From Castor canadensis (taxonomy: Eukaryota; Chordata; Mammalia; Rodentia; Castoridae), in contig NC_133386.1 in NCBI RefSeq assembly GCF_047511655.1, positions 76,008,501 to 76,072,500 on the forward strand: a DNA stretch of 64,000 nucleotides, written 5' to 3'. Both the position numbers and the translations under genes were made by a program. Shown here one piece after another: positions 9,555 to 21,999 of the stretch. The notes beneath the pieces are model-generated. The model ran no database searches. It was not told where the DNA came from and was given only the letters and a program-made list of their open reading frames with translations. Positions within the stretch are counted from its first letter, which is position 1. Each line of letters begins with the position of its first letter.

Positions 9555-9680
9555 TATTTTTTAAAGAGACAGGACCTCACTGTTGTCCAGTGAGACCCTG
9601 AACTGAGCTCAAGTGATCTTCCTGACTCAGCACCCTGAGTGGCTGGGACTACATGTACATATCACCATACCTGGCTGGAG
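9555..9680 (-). repeat. B1-like SINE monomer
   Basis: Antisense 7SL-like monomer ('gagacaggacctcactgtt...ggctgggactacatgt...cacca'). Confidence 0.7.
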
Positions 9681-9844
9681 GTTCATTTTAGATTTTCAAA
9701 TTTTACTTGCCCAAGGCTCCATAGCTTCTCTTATATTTGGTAGTACCAAGATACTCTATTACATATGTAATCCATTATGCCAAACCATCCTTTTCTAGAG
9801 TTCAGCAAGCCTTACAGACTCTGTATTAAGAGTCCCCACTCCTA

Positions 9845-10073
9845 GATGGGCGCCAGTGACTCATGCCTACAATCCTAGTTACTTGGGAGGCTGAGATTAG
9901 GAAGGTCATGGTTTGAGGTTAATCCCAGGCAAATAGTTCACAAACCTCATCTCCAAAATAACCACAGCAAAGTGAGCTGGTGGTGTGGCTCAAGGGATAG
10001 GGTGCCTGCTTTGTGAGTGCTTGCTTTCCAAGTGTGACGCCCTGAGTTCAAACCACAGTCCCACTCAAAAAAG
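9845..10073 (+). repeat. Composite B1-ID SINE
   Basis: Both halves are present: 'gactcatgcctacaatcctag', then 'ggtggtgtggctcaaggg' and 'ccctgagttcaaacc' before a short A-rich tail. Confidence 0.8.
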
Positions 10074-10498
10074 GATCCCCACTCCTGACTTGAAAAAATC
10101 ACACATTTAGGTGACTGACTCCCTCAAATCCATGTCTCAACTTGGACACCTTCAGCTTTTTATGAATACTCTGTGCAGGCTCATTGTCTTAATTCTCACT
10201 TTCCTGAAATAAAATGTTACATTTTAGTCACTATGGAATCCACAGCCTCTATGATTCTTTAATAAAGTACTTAAACCAGTTCCTGTGAAACTTTGTACTT
10301 TAATATGTATACAAATGTGTGATAATTAAACAAGTTATTCTTATAAAGAATGAATCAAAGATTAAGTAAAGAGGAAAATTAAAACATTTCTTCAGATAAA
10401 TGAAAATAGAGTCACAATAAATCAAAACCCATGGGATACAGCAAAAGCAGCAGAAAGGGAAGTTATAGTCATCAAGATGTACATCAAAAAAAGCAGAG

Positions 10499-10584
10499 GA
10501 GTTGGGAGTGTAGCTCAGTGGTAGAGTGTAGGCTTAGCATATGCAAGGTCCTCGGTTCAATCCCAAGTACCAAAACAAAACAAA
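10499..10584 (+). repeat. ID element
   Basis: tRNA-Ala-like SINE with a good internal A box ('gtgtagctcagtggtagagtg') and B box ('ggttcaatccc') and an AAAC-rich tail. It is embedded in L1 ORF2. It lacks a cloverleaf of tRNA quality and is not a tRNA gene. Confidence 0.8.
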
Positions 10585-10815
10585 AAGCAGAAAGATCTCC
10601 AATGAATGACCTATTGCATCTCATGGAACTAGAAAAACAAGGACAAACCAAACTAAAAATTCACAGAAGGAAAGATACAAATATCAGAGCACAAATAGAG
10701 ATCTATAAAAAAATGCGAAGACCAATAAAATGAGCAACTGATTCTTCAAAAAGATAAAGCTGACAAACCTTAACTACAATAAGAAAAAGAGAAGACTAGA
10801 AAATGCATTTGACTC

Positions 10816-11262
10816 AGGTGCCAGTGGCTCATGCCTACAATCCTAGCCCTTAGGAGGCTGAGATGGAGGATCACAATTCTAGGCCAGCCTGGGCAAATAG
10901 TTTGAGACACCCCATCTCCAAAATAACCACAGCAAAATGGGATAAAGGTGTGGCTTACATGGTATAATGCCTGCTTTGCAAGCACAAAGCCCTGAGTTCA
11001 AATCCCAGTCCCACAAAAATAAATTAATTAAATAACCAGAGCAAAATGGACTGAATGTGTTCAACCAGTAGTGCTTTGCAAGCACGAAGCCCTGAGCTCA
11101 AAAAAAAGAAAATGTATGTGATAGTCTAGCACTGGTGGCTCATGACTGTAATCCTAGCTACTCAAGAGGAAGAGATCAGGAGGATAGTGGTTCAGAGACA
11201 GCCAGGGCAAATAGTTCACAAAACGCTATCTGGACAATACCCATCACAAACAAAAAAAATGT
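10816..11262 (+). repeat. Tandem composite SINEs
   Basis: A complete copy at 10816-11030, a right-half fragment at 11031-11110 and a left half at 11125-11262, all sense and all inside the L1. Confidence 0.75.
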
Positions 11263-12404
11263 ATTTGATGTCAACATGCCTTCATGGTAAAAACTCTGAA
11301 CATCTTGTATATTGAAGTTATGAACCTTATCAACATAATAAAGGCCATATACAAGAAGCAAATAGCTAACACATTGAATGGGGAAAGTCTGAGCCTTAGC
11401 GCTAATATCTGCAACAAGACAGGTATCCATTTTCACCACTTTAATTCAATATAGTATTGGAAGTCCTAAAAGAAAAATAAAATAAAGGGCTTCTAAATTG
11501 GAAAGGAGGAAGTCAAACTGTCAGAATTTGCAGACGACATGATCCTATACATAGAAAACCACAGAGTTCACCCAAAGCTTGTTAGAACTAATAAGTGAAT
11601 TTAGAAAAGTTGAAGATGCAAACTTGATATATAAAAATCATGGTGTTTCTCTATAACAACAGTGAATTATCCGAAATAGAAATGAAGAAATTTATCCTAT
11701 TCACAACAGTTATAAAATAAGTAGGAATAAATTTAACCAGATCGGTAAAAGATTTTTACAACGTAAACTGTGAAACCTTTGTGAAAGAAATCAAAGAGGA
11801 CACACATGCACAAAGAGACAACCTACAAAATGGGAGAAAATATTTGTAACATGCATCTGACAAGGCATTAATATCTAGAATATATAAGAAACTCAAAATA
11901 TGTAAACATATAAACAACATATATAACAATAAACAATAGCAAAAAACCAAAAGCAAACACCCCCGCAAAAAAATCCAATTTTTAAAATGGGCAAATGAGA
12001 GGCCCTGAGCTCAACCCCAAGTATTGCAAAGAAATGAAGGAGGGAGGAGAGGAAGAAGAGCAAATGAGGGAGAGAGGGTAGAAATGTAGACATGACCAAT
12101 GCACAATATAAACATGTATGGAAATGTCACAGGGAAACCCATTAATGTGTGTTACCAAAACATACTAAAATGGACAACTGAGCCAAATAAACATTTTTCC
12201 AATGACAATATACAGACAGCTCCCAAGTACGTAAAAAAAAAGTTCCTCATTAATTGCAAATGGAAATCAAAACAAAGAGCTTATCTCACCAAAGTTAGAA
12301 TAGCTATTACCAAAAATACAAAAAATAACAAATGTTGACAAGGATGGGGGAAAAAAGGGAACACTCAGACACTGTTGATGAGAATGTATATTAGTACAGC
12401 CATT

Positions 12405-12519
12405 ATGACTAGGTATGGTTCAAGTGGTAGAGTCCATGCCTAGCAAGTGCAAAGCCCTGAGATCAAACCCCAGCACCACACACACACACACACCATATAG
12501 ATAGATGATGATGGTAGAT

Positions 12520-12587
<68 letters not shown>
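12405..12587 (+). repeat. ID half, CA tract and GATA tetranucleotide repeat
   Basis: An ID-like right half (12405-12475) ends in a CA tract (12476-12493). After a short linker comes a near-perfect GATA tract at 12525-12587. The microsatellites probably grew from the SINE tail. Confidence 0.85.
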
Positions 12588-13344
12588 GATAGATCTATTG
12601 CAGCTATTGTGGAAATAGTATGGCAGTTTGGTGGCAGTATGTTGGTGGTTCCTCAAAAACATTGAAACTACTATAAGATTCACCAATTCCCACTACTGGG
12701 TATACATCCACAGGAAATAAAATTAGCAAATCAAAGAGACATGAGCACCTGTTTATTTACTGCAGCATTATTCACAATAGCCCAAGGTATGGTTTCAAGC
12801 CTTAGATGAATTCCAGCCTCAATAGATGAACGCATAATGAAGATGTATATACATGGAATGGAATACTATTCAGCCATAAGATGAATGGAAATCCTGTCAC
12901 TTGTTACAATGTGATCAGAATGTTAAGTGAAATGAGCCAAGCAGAGATAGGTAACACTATATCTCACTTGTATGTGGAAGCTAAAAAGTGTTTCTCATGG
13001 AAGTATGCAACAGAACTGTGGTTACCAAAGCCTTGGAAGGATGTAGAGAAGGGGGTATGAGGAGTAGTTAATTAATAGTTGCAGGGTTGTTGTTAGATAG
13101 GAGAAATAACTTATATGCTCTATAGTACAGTAAGATAACTGTGGTTGACAATAATTAATTGATTATATCAGAATAGCTAATAGATTTTGAATGTTCCCAA
13201 CACAAATAATAAATGTCTGAGGTGATAGATATATCAATGACCTTCATCTGATCATTATACACTGCACACTATACCCCCATAAATATGTACAATTAGTAGA
13301 TATCAATTAAAAATCATCATTAGATAGATAGATAAATAAATAAA

Positions 13345-13760
13345 TACTGGAGTTTAAATTCAGGGTTTGTACTTGCAAGGTAGGCACTCTACTGCCTGAG
13401 CAGCACCTCCAGTCCATTTTGCTATAGTTATTTTGGAGATGGGGTTTCATGAAGTATATGCCTAGGCACCCTCAAACCACAATCCTCCTGATCTCAGCCT
13501 CTCAAGTAGCTACGGTTACAGGCACGAACCACCAGTGCCCAGCCCAAAAATGCATTTTTAAAAATAACATTTATAAATATTATACATTACTTAAGTGAAA
13601 TCAGAAAAGTTTTGACTTGTCTTTGCCACTCTAACTGTATTAAATATAATTGATGTACCTTAAATTGTACATTTTTTTGTGATACTGGGGTTTGATCTCA
13701 GGCCCTCAAGCTTGCTAGACAGCCACTCTATCACTTAAGCCACTCCACCAGCTTTATACA
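13345..13760 (-). repeat. Composite SINE and separate ID half
   Basis: Antisense composite copy at 13345-13545 and an ID half at 13672-13760 ('tactggggtttgatctcag...taagccactccaccagc'). Confidence 0.8.
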
Positions 13761-14252
13761 TTTTTAAAGTGTACAGTTTTATAACTTTTCCATAGATATA
13801 TGTCCATGAAGTTATTATATAATAAAGATAATGACTATATCCATCACTTCCAAACATGTCCTCTTGTAAGGGCTTGATTTTGAATGTGAGATGACATATG
13901 ATATCCAAACTGAGATTTTGAGTAAGCAGTTAAATATAGAAGTGTGGACTTCAGTGGAGGGGTCTGAGCTGGAAAATAAAATTCAAAGTCATTGGCATAT
14001 GGATGATATATTAAAAGCCATAAGACTAACCTTGGCTTTCATTTAATGAACAAATGAATGTACTGAACGGCTACCATGTGTATGTATTTTCCCAGACACT
14101 AAAGAACATCAGTGAACCAAACAGACAAGAATCACTATCCTTGTGAAGCTTACGTTTTAGGAGGAGAAAGAAACTACCTAATGAATAAAGTATGTTAGAA
14201 AATAAGAGATATGAAAATAGAGGTGAAATTGGGAGGTAATTGCCATCGCAAC
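13761..14252. other. Gene-free stretch with old LINE-like sequence
   Basis: 13800-14050 is unassigned. 14050-14240 has the same worn 'aaccaaacagacaagaatc...gtgaagcttacgttttaggag' form as at 9300. No gene. Confidence 0.4.
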
Positions 14253-14606
14253 TTTTTGGGGAGTACTGGGAGTTGAGCTCAAAGAGTCTCATACATGCTA
14301 ACACATGCTTTACTATTGAGCTACACCCCCACACTACTATTGCAATTTTAAATGGGATTGATGGAATAGGCTTCCATGAGAAAGTGAGATTAAGCAAAGT
14401 TGGCTGGGTGTTGGTGGTTCCTGTCTACTAGGGAGGCAGAGATCTGGAGGATTACAGTTAAAAACCAGTCTGGGAAAATAGTTTATGAGACTATTTGAAA
14501 ATACCCAACACAAAACAGGGCTAGCAGAATGGCTCATGTGATAGAGCACCTGCCTAGCAAGTGTGAGGCTCTGAGTTCAAACCCGAGCCTGCAAAGAAAA
14601 AAAAAA
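14253..14606. repeat. ID half (-) and composite SINE (+)
   Basis: Antisense ID half at 14253-14338, then a sense composite copy at 14398-14606 with an A9 tail. Confidence 0.7.
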
Positions 14607-15095
14607 GCAAAGATTTAGTATTCATGTTTTGGAGAAAGGGACATTTCTGTGACAGTGGCCTACATAAAGCAGGTATGTGGTAAGGAAAGAGGAAACAGGA
14701 CATGAAGATCATATAGGGCCTTATGGATCATTGAAAGTATTTTACTTTCATTGAAAGAATTTGAGTGTAATGGGAAACACTGAAAAAAAACCCACAAAAA
14801 CTCCAAGTATGATTCATTGACATCAAATCTATGAATCCCTAAATACCACTTACTATATGAATGAACCAGGGTTCATTGGAGAAATGACTGATTTATTACC
14901 AATCTGAGTCAAGGAATGTATAAGATGAGCTTGGTGCATCTTGCTGTATAGTAGAGTCCAAGAGAGCAAAACTGCTAGGATTGCATTAAAATAACTCAGG
15001 AACTAGCTTGGAGAGTCTTCTATTGTCTAAAAATTGGAATTTGACTATTATTAAGGATAATAACTATAATAGAATGAAATACATACATGTGTTTG

Positions 15096-16381
15096 TGATG
15101 GTTAATCTTGATTGTCAACCTGATTAGATTGAGAAGTGCCTAAGAGATTAGCAAAACACACCTCTGTATGAAGGCATTTCCAGAGAGTATTAACAGAGGG
15201 GGAGTACTCACCCTGAATGTGTGTAGTACAGCCCATATAGGCTGGGTTCCTAGAAGGAATAAAGAAGAAAGCCTGAGAGCACAGACATTTTGCTTTTCAT
15301 AGAGGCTTCCACCCAGACTTCATAGGAAGACCCCTGAGAGGATGGTGTGTGAAACTGTGAGAGTGAAGCTGAAGACATAGTGGAGACCACAGAAAGTTAT
15401 AGAAGACAAGGAAATGGAGTGTCTGCCAAAGAGAGGCCATGTGAGCTGCAGATGGTAAGGCCATAGGGGTAGGACTTCCCAGCCCTTCAGAGCTCATATC
15501 ATGCACCATGTGTCCTAGATGCTGGACATACAGCTGAAATATTTAATATTTGCCCATATGGGTTTCAGTATTGCTTTGTTCCCATCCCTCCTTTCTATGC
15601 CCTAATTCCTCTCTTTTGGAATGGGAATGTTTACTCTGTGTCATTGTATGTTGGGAATGTGTAACTTCCTTTATTATTGTTGTTTCAAGAGTTCACAGCT
15701 GTGTCAAATGTCTCAGAAAAAACTTTGGACTTAACTGGTTTTTTTTGCTTGTTTTTTTGGCAGTATCCTGGGGTTTGGACTCAGGGCCCTGTACTTTCTA
15801 GGCAGGCATTCTACTATTTGAGTCATGCCTCTAATCCTGTACTTAAATTTTTGAACAATTTTGGAATTCTTAAAACTTTGGGGGACTCTTGAAGATAAAC
15901 TAAATGCATTTTGCATTATGAAATGGACACAAGCCTTTTGGGGGCCATAAGGTGGAATGTTATGATTTAAGGAAATGTATTTGGGTATCCAATTGACAAG
16001 GGGTGGACCTGTGATAGTTATCTTGATTGTCAATTTAACTGGATTGCAAAGTACCTAAGAGTTTAGCAAAACACACTGGATGGGTCAGTGAGGGCATTTC
16101 TAGAGAGGATTAAATAATGGGGAAAGACCTGCCCTGAATTTAGGCAGTACATCCCAATAGGTTGGAGGCACAGGTAGAATAAAAGTGGAGAAAGGAGAAA
16201 GCCCTTGAGTTGCAGACCTTCTGCCTCTCTGCTTCCTGGCTGCCACAAGGTGAGGAAATTTGTTTCACCACGTCCTTCCATCATGATGGGCTAAAACCTC
16301 TGACCATGAACCAAAAGAAATCTTTTCTCCCTTAAGTTGTTTCATCAGGTATTTTGTCACAACAAGAAAGTCAACTAACAC
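15096..16381 (+). mobile_element. MaLR retroelement with internal deletion
   Basis: A 5' LTR starts 'tgtgatggttaatcttgatt' at 15096. From about 15540 comes the 3' part of a MaLR-type internal region ('cagtattgctttgttcccat', 'gtctcagaaaaaactttgg', 'gggggccataaggtggaatg'). A 3' LTR runs 16012-16381 from 'tgtgatagttatcttgattg' to 'gtcaactaaca'. Most of the internal region is missing. A SINE (15739-15840) is inserted. MaLRs are non-autonomous ERVL relatives; no intact coding sequence is present. Confidence 0.7.
15739..15840 (-). repeat. ID-type SINE half
   Basis: Antisense copy inside the MaLR internal region ('cctggggtttggactcaggg'). Confidence 0.7.
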
Positions 16382-16384
16382 AAA

Positions 16385-17440
16385 ATTCTAACATGAATTC
16401 ATAATAGTTTAAAAAATGAATTTGATTCTATCAGAGGAAACTAGCAAATAACTCATCAATTTCAAAACTACATATAGGACTTTTCAAAACTAACTATGCT
16501 AATGTAATTATCATCAAGTGAAAGTTGAGAAAAGTTTTCTTTTTCTTGATTTATTCAGGTAAACAATTGGAAAAGATTGATATCAGAATATCACCACTTT
16601 GCAACATCTAATGAATTAATGTATGTAAACACTGATCTGCTAACATCAAATAAAAAGGAGAGAGAAGCAACCAAACATTATGTACTCCTGATAGAAGAAT
16701 TATTAACACTACCTACAAAGTACTCTTGCCCAAAAAAAACTTGAATGTAAATTTGATAAAGCATCCAGAAATAACAATGAATGTACAGATGACAGAGAAA
16801 TTCAATCAGCAGAATTCAAATCATGGAAAACTCTATAGAACCAATGGTGTATCATTTGTTTGCTTATTTTGGTCATATTGGGGTTAGAACTTAGGGCTTC
16901 CCACTTGCTAGGGAGGCATTCTACCACTTGAGCCTTGCCTCCAGCCCCGTAAATGATTTCTTTAATATATACATTGCAAGAAAAAAAAAGACATTAATGG
17001 GTAACTTATAAATTGAAAGATTAGAAAGACATATCTACATTTTCAATGCTTTATCTCATTTGGATTCTGATTTAATTTTGTAAGAAATTATGGCATTTGT
17101 GAAATAGACATTTGAATACTGGTGATAGTCTATGTGATAATGGGGGAATAATTGGGACTTTTGTTAGGTATAATAATGGTATTGTAACTGTTTTGTTGTT
17201 ACTAAAGATTCTATATCATTTAGACCTACATACTAAATTATTTATAGATGAAATGATTTGATGTCTGAGATTTGCTTCAAATTAATACAGAAATCTGAGG
17301 AAGTGGTTGAAGAGTATAAAATTAGCCTTAAATTGATAATTAGGGAAGCTGGACAATGGGTTCATGAAAGTTTATTATGTTCTTTCTCTAATATTATACA
17401 TTAAAATTTTTCACAGTAAAACTTGTTTCCAATCTGCGAT
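16385..17440 (+). mobile_element. L1M-type 3' UTR
   Basis: Non-coding A-rich block whose end ('gggaagctggacaatgggtt...ttattatgttctttctctaa...ttttcacagtaaaa') follows the old L1M 3' UTR consensus. An antisense ID half (16855-16950) is inserted. Confidence 0.55.
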
Positions 17441-17819
17441 TTTCTATTTAAACCATTGATTTCATTTCTAGAAAAAGACACATTGTTTCCTCACAATTGC
17501 TTTTGCTGCTTTCAAGGTAATAGAATAACAGTCTGGTTTCCTGTTGCCCTATACTTAGTCCACCTGTCCGTATTGATACATCATGTCTTCACAAGTGTAG
17601 TGTTCTCAGTGATGTCCTTTATGTTATTAATTTCAGAGTATATAACTCAAAGCATAAGCTTTAGTGTTAATTTATATGTATGAAATAATACATAATATCT
17701 AATATAGAGCTTGTTGTGCATTAGCAATGATTGCTAATAAAGTTGACTGTTTCTATGCATAGAACTAAGCACAATATGTGAGATACTACATTTGAATAAG
17801 TCCATCAGATCCTGTCAAT
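17441..17819. other. Gene-free stretch
   Basis: An 86-codon open frame (17423-17683) has no recognisable domain and no exon signals. Nothing else is seen. Confidence 0.4.
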
Positions 17820-18500
17820 TAGCAGTGGTGGGCTTTGAACTCAGGGCCTTGTGCTTTCTAGGCAAGTGCTTTACCCCTTAAGCCATGCCCCCACCCCTCA
17901 ATTAAAAAAAAATTAAGCTGGGCGTGGTGGTTCACACCTGCTAACCCAGCACTTGTGATGCTGAGGCAGGCAGACTGTGAGTTGGAGGCCAGCCTGGATT
18001 ACATAGTGAGTTCTAGACCAGCCTGATTACATAATGAGAATATGAACAAACCAAAAAAAAAGAATTCTTAAGATCAGGCTGGAGGAATAGCTCAGTGGTA
18101 GAACACTTGATAGCATATGTAAGGCCCTACACTTGATTCCCAGCATTGTACAACACACACACACACATGCACACACACACACACAATAATGTAGAAACAG
18201 CTAAGTAAAGTTCTTCAATATTTCTTTCAACATTTCTCATAACTCATAAAACACATTGCCACATTAGAACAATTTCTTTCTTTTTTTTTTTTTTTGGTAG
18301 TACTGGGGTTTGAACTCAGCCTCACGCTTGCTAGGTAGGCATTCTTACCACTTGAGTTAGTCCACCAGCCCTTTTGTGTGATGGGTATTTTTGAGATAAT
18401 GTCTCTTAAACTACTTACCCAGGGCTGGCTTCCAACCTGGATCCTTCTGATCTCTGCCTCCTGAGTAGATAGGATTACAGGCCTGTGGCACTCAGCCCAC
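17820..18500. repeat. SINE cluster
   Basis: ID half (-) 17820-17900; B1 monomer (+) 17913-18062 with A-rich tail; ID (+) 18078-18185 ending in a CA tract; composite SINE (-) 18278-18500. Confidence 0.8.
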
Positions 18501-18776
18501 ATTAGAACAATTTTAATCCCTACACTCTGTTTAAACTTTTTAATAGATGTTCTATGACAGTGTGATTATTTTTGAATCCTATAATCAATGACTCTGTTGT
18601 GCACTAGCTCTTCTGATGTAATACACAGCAGCGTCATCAACTTCTTCTTTACATAAATAACTATTGAAATCTCTTTTTGTTCTCATTGTAATTACTTTGT
18701 CTATGGGAGGCAAATTTAGCTTGTATATGTTGAGATCTGCCATCAAATTGTCAAATTATTGATATTTGTTATTAAG

Positions 18777-19002
18777 TCAGGTGCCAGTGGCTCACATCTA
18801 TAACCCTAGCTGCTCAGGAGGCAGAGATCAGAAGGATGGCAGTTCAAGGCTAGTCCAGGCAAAATGAAAGTTGAGACCCTATCTCAAAAATACCCAACAC
18901 AAAAATAGGGCTAGTGGAGTAACTCAAGCAGTAGAATGCCTGCCTGGCAAGCTTGAGGCCCTGAGTTCAAACCCCAGTGCTGCCAAAAAAAAAAAAAGAC
19001 TT
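18777..19002 (+). repeat. Composite B1-ID SINE
   Basis: Well-preserved copy from 'caggtgccagtggctcaca' to 'ttcaaaccccagtgctgcc' and A13. Confidence 0.85.
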
Positions 19003-19368
19003 CCTATTAGAAGTATGCTGGGTAAGTAGGGAAAAATATATCTCAATGGAAATGACATCCAGATATCTCACTACCCTTGAGGCAGGTGGAGAATTTGACC
19101 AGCAGGTAATATGTGGGACACCAGCATATAATAACATACAGATAATATTCTGATATTCTTTTTGTCATCAATTCTGCTCTATGCTATTACTTCATGACCT
19201 ACTAAATCAAACGCATATATGTGTGTATGCATGCGTGTACTATATATAGATACCCATCTTCTTGTTATGAAAATTGCAAACATAATTTTAAAAACTGAAA
19301 GAACAATATATTGAAGAACTAAAGTCATAGGTATTTTTCTTCTCCTTTTTCAAATTTTGCTGACTTTT
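19003..19368. other. Gene-free stretch
   Basis: Nothing recognised apart from a short alternating TA/TG tract near 19215-19250. Confidence 0.4.
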
Positions 19369-19978
19369 CTTTTTTTTTTTTTTGTGGTACTTGAACTTAG
19401 GGTCTTGCCAACCTAGGCAAGTGCTCTACTTCTTGATCCATGCCCCAAGCCCCATGCTAGTTTTCTTAATTCATTTGTTTAAAACTCTGCATACCATATT
19501 TTGACAGTCACATAATATTTTAAAAATCATATTAACTGAGTATTTTCACTGTTTCTGCATTTTGCAAAAATTAGAGGACATAATATACTTTTGTGGCAAC
19601 TTAAAGAGTTCTAATCTGGAATTAGATGCTACCTTTATAATTGTTTTCATAAACAAGTGGCTAAACTTAATGGAACCTTCTAAAACACACCATTTTTACT
19701 CCAACATGCATTAATCACTTTTTATCTCTGAGACAAAAAGGCCTGAAAGAAAAAGTTTTAGGTCAGGCAACAGTAGTTCATGCCTGTGATCCTATCTGCT
19801 ACCCAGAAGGCAGAGATCAGGAGGATCACAGTTTGAAGCCAGCCCAGGCAAATAGTTCACAAGACCATACCTCAAAAAAACCTGTCACAAAAAAGGGCTG
19901 GTGGAGTGGCTCAAGGTATAGACCCTGAGTTCAAACCCCAGCACTGGGGGAAAAAAGAAAGAAAGAAAAAAGTTTTAA
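19369..19978. repeat. SINE pair
   Basis: Antisense ID half at 19369-19456; sense composite SINE at 19757-19978 whose right monomer lacks the usual 'gcctgcctagcaagc' segment. Confidence 0.75.
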
Positions 19979-19982
19979 AGGA

Positions 19983-20192
19983 GGAAACATTTATTTTGGA
20001 TCACAGTTTCAGATGTTTGTTTCAGTCCATGGTCAGCCAGCTATATGGTTTCTGGGCTGTGGTAAAGCCCAGAATTCACTGATAAAGTAATATCCACAAT
20101 TCTTTCAATTCCCCAAACCCCACCAACTGACAACCAAGCCTTCAACACATAAGTCTTCAAGGCCATTTTATATACAAACCATAACACAATCA
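19983..20192 (-). mobile_element. MaLR-type LTR fragment
   Basis: Antisense LTR sequence: 'tttattttggatcacagttt', 'cagtccatggtcagccagc', and an end 'aagccttcaacacataag...caaaccataacac'. The middle third is deleted. Confidence 0.6.
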
Positions 20193-20232
20193 ATCAATCG
20201 ATCATCACCTTTAATAAAATGTCATCTCTATT

Positions 20233-20740
20233 TTTATTTTTTTTTATTTATGGTACTGGGATTTGAACTCAGGGCCTATACTTTGAGCCACTCCACCAGC
20301 CCTTTTTTGTGATGGGGTTTTTCGAGATAGGGTCTGGCGAACTATTTGCTCCAGCTGGCTTCAAACCGTGATCCTCCTGATGTCTGCCTCTTAAGTAGTT
20401 AGGATTACAGGCGTGAGTCACCAGTGCCCAACACCACTCTATTTTAATAAGTCTTTACCTGAATACAGCATAAAACTCATCTCATAATATCTTAAACTAG
20501 CTGGGCACTGGTGGCTCATGCCTGTATTTCTATCAGCTTGAGAGGCTAAGATTGGGAGGACTGAGTTCCAGGCCAGTCCAAGCAAATAGTTTGCATGACC
20601 CATCTCCAAAACAGCCAAAGCAAAATGGGCGGAAGACATGGCTCCAGCAGTAGAGAGCCTACTTTGCAAGTGCAAAGCCCTGAATGCAAAACCCCAATCC
20701 CAGCAAAAAAATAATAAGAAATAATAAGAGAAAACATAAT
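20233..20740. repeat. Two composite SINEs in opposite orientation
   Basis: Antisense copy 20233-20432 and sense copy 20493-20730, about 60 bp apart, forming a large inverted repeat. Confidence 0.8.
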
Positions 20741-21261
20741 ATCTTAAAATATACATAAATTTCTTATCTCTTGGGAAGATCAGTGGTAATACAAGTAAAT
20801 TGATTCAATGGCTCAATTACTATATTAAAAACTCTACTCCATCAACCTCAGTCTAAAAATTTTGCCCTCAGGATAACTTCTCTCATGATCACAGATAGAC
20901 ATCAATAGTTCCAGACATCATATGCAAACACGAAATTATCTTTTACTTTCTTTTCATCTCAGGAATGAAGAAATCTCCAGAAATCTCTAACGTGCCATTT
21001 ACCAGGATTAGGTAACACTTATGATGAAAGAAATAGGGGAATGGTATTGCCATGACTAATGTGTACTATCATTGAGGAGTGGAATGAATGTTGAGGAGTT
21101 AGCTACCATGGCTAATTCATCTTTTACTCTCTTTTACCTGAGTATAAGTGGCTAATTGGATGTTTTGGGATCATGTCTATACCATATTGCTACTTAGAGA
21201 TTCACTGTATGTAGGAAATAAACTTTAAATAATTTTTCCAATAAGTTTGTATCTATCCTGT
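20741..21261. other. Gene-free stretch
   Basis: 20860-21100 has the look of an old mobile element ('caggataacttctctcatga', 'tggtattgccatgactaatg'), but I cannot name it. Confidence 0.35.
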
Positions 21262-21492
21262 TGGGTGCGAGTGGCTCACACCTGTAATCCTAACTACTCA
21301 GGAGACAGAGATCAGGAGGATTGCAGCTCAAAGCCAGCCTAGGCAAATAGTTTGTGAGACCCAAACTTGAAAATACCCAACACAAAAAAGGGCTGGTAGA
21401 GTGGTCCAAGTGGTAGAGCACTTGCCTAGCAAGCATGTGAAGCCCTAATTTCAAATCCCAGTATTGCACTGCAAAAAAAAAAAAAAAAAAAT
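21262..21492 (+). repeat. Composite B1-ID SINE
   Basis: Full sense copy ending in A19, a long tail suggesting a younger insertion. Confidence 0.85.
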
Positions 21493-21999
21493 GAATCTAT
21501 CCTAAGATATCAGCACAATTTTTTGTAATGATATCAGGCATCAACAAGATGTCTGATCAGTCTTTCCAAAAAGAGTTCCTTGGGTAAATCTAACAAGCAA
21601 AACTCTAGAAAGCTAATTATTGACATGAATATAAAACTATGTGAGTTATCGCTTCAGCTTCAGTAGCATCTTGAAGAGGTCAATTTGTCAAATATGTACG
21701 AGGCACTTTATCAACTATTGGTATCAGTATTGCTTTAGTATAATATATCTTGCTTAATAGTCATGTCTTGGAGAGTATAACATGCTCAAATACCATGTTA
21801 ATATTCATTGTTGATTTATGATTAATAGATGATTCATATATTAGTATCATAAATCTATTTGGACATTCTTCTTAATACAGAATAAATAAATACAACCTAT
21901 TAAACTTAAAATCTGGTTAAATCAAATATAAATAACTGTCTTCTATATAGTTTTCTGTTTACCATTTTCTTGGTATTTAAATTGTTTATCATTTTTTCT
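21493..21999. other. Gene-free AT-rich stretch
   Basis: No feature recognised. Confidence 0.4.

Larger units (their letters stand above)
10380..13312 (+). mobile_element. Degenerate L1, ORF2 and 3' end, sense
   Basis: ORF2 sequence begins at about 10380. The reverse transcriptase core is recognisable at about 11523-11565, where a frame reads F-A-D-D-M-I-L-Y-I-E-N, the catalytic (Y/F)xDD motif. 'gggtatacatccacaggaaa' and 'ttcagccataagatgaatgg' near 12700-12880 are the 3' part of ORF2, and 13130-13312 is an L1M-like 3' UTR. Five SINE pieces and a tetranucleotide repeat interrupt it, and frameshifts and stops make it inactive. Confidence 0.75.

Noticed and set aside
10499-10584. tRNA gene with A and B boxes
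   Set aside because: The sequence is an ID SINE: tRNA-Ala-like promoter boxes but no complete cloverleaf, and an A-rich tail. The same holds for the copies at 18078, 22508, 30455, 31300 and 49816.
11523-11565. Reverse transcriptase FADD motif as an active enzyme
   Set aside because: It is part of L1 ORF2 with stops and frameshifts on both sides and SINE insertions; not functional.
12525-12587. GATA tract as a CRISPR-like or regulatory array
   Set aside because: A simple tetranucleotide microsatellite with no spacers.
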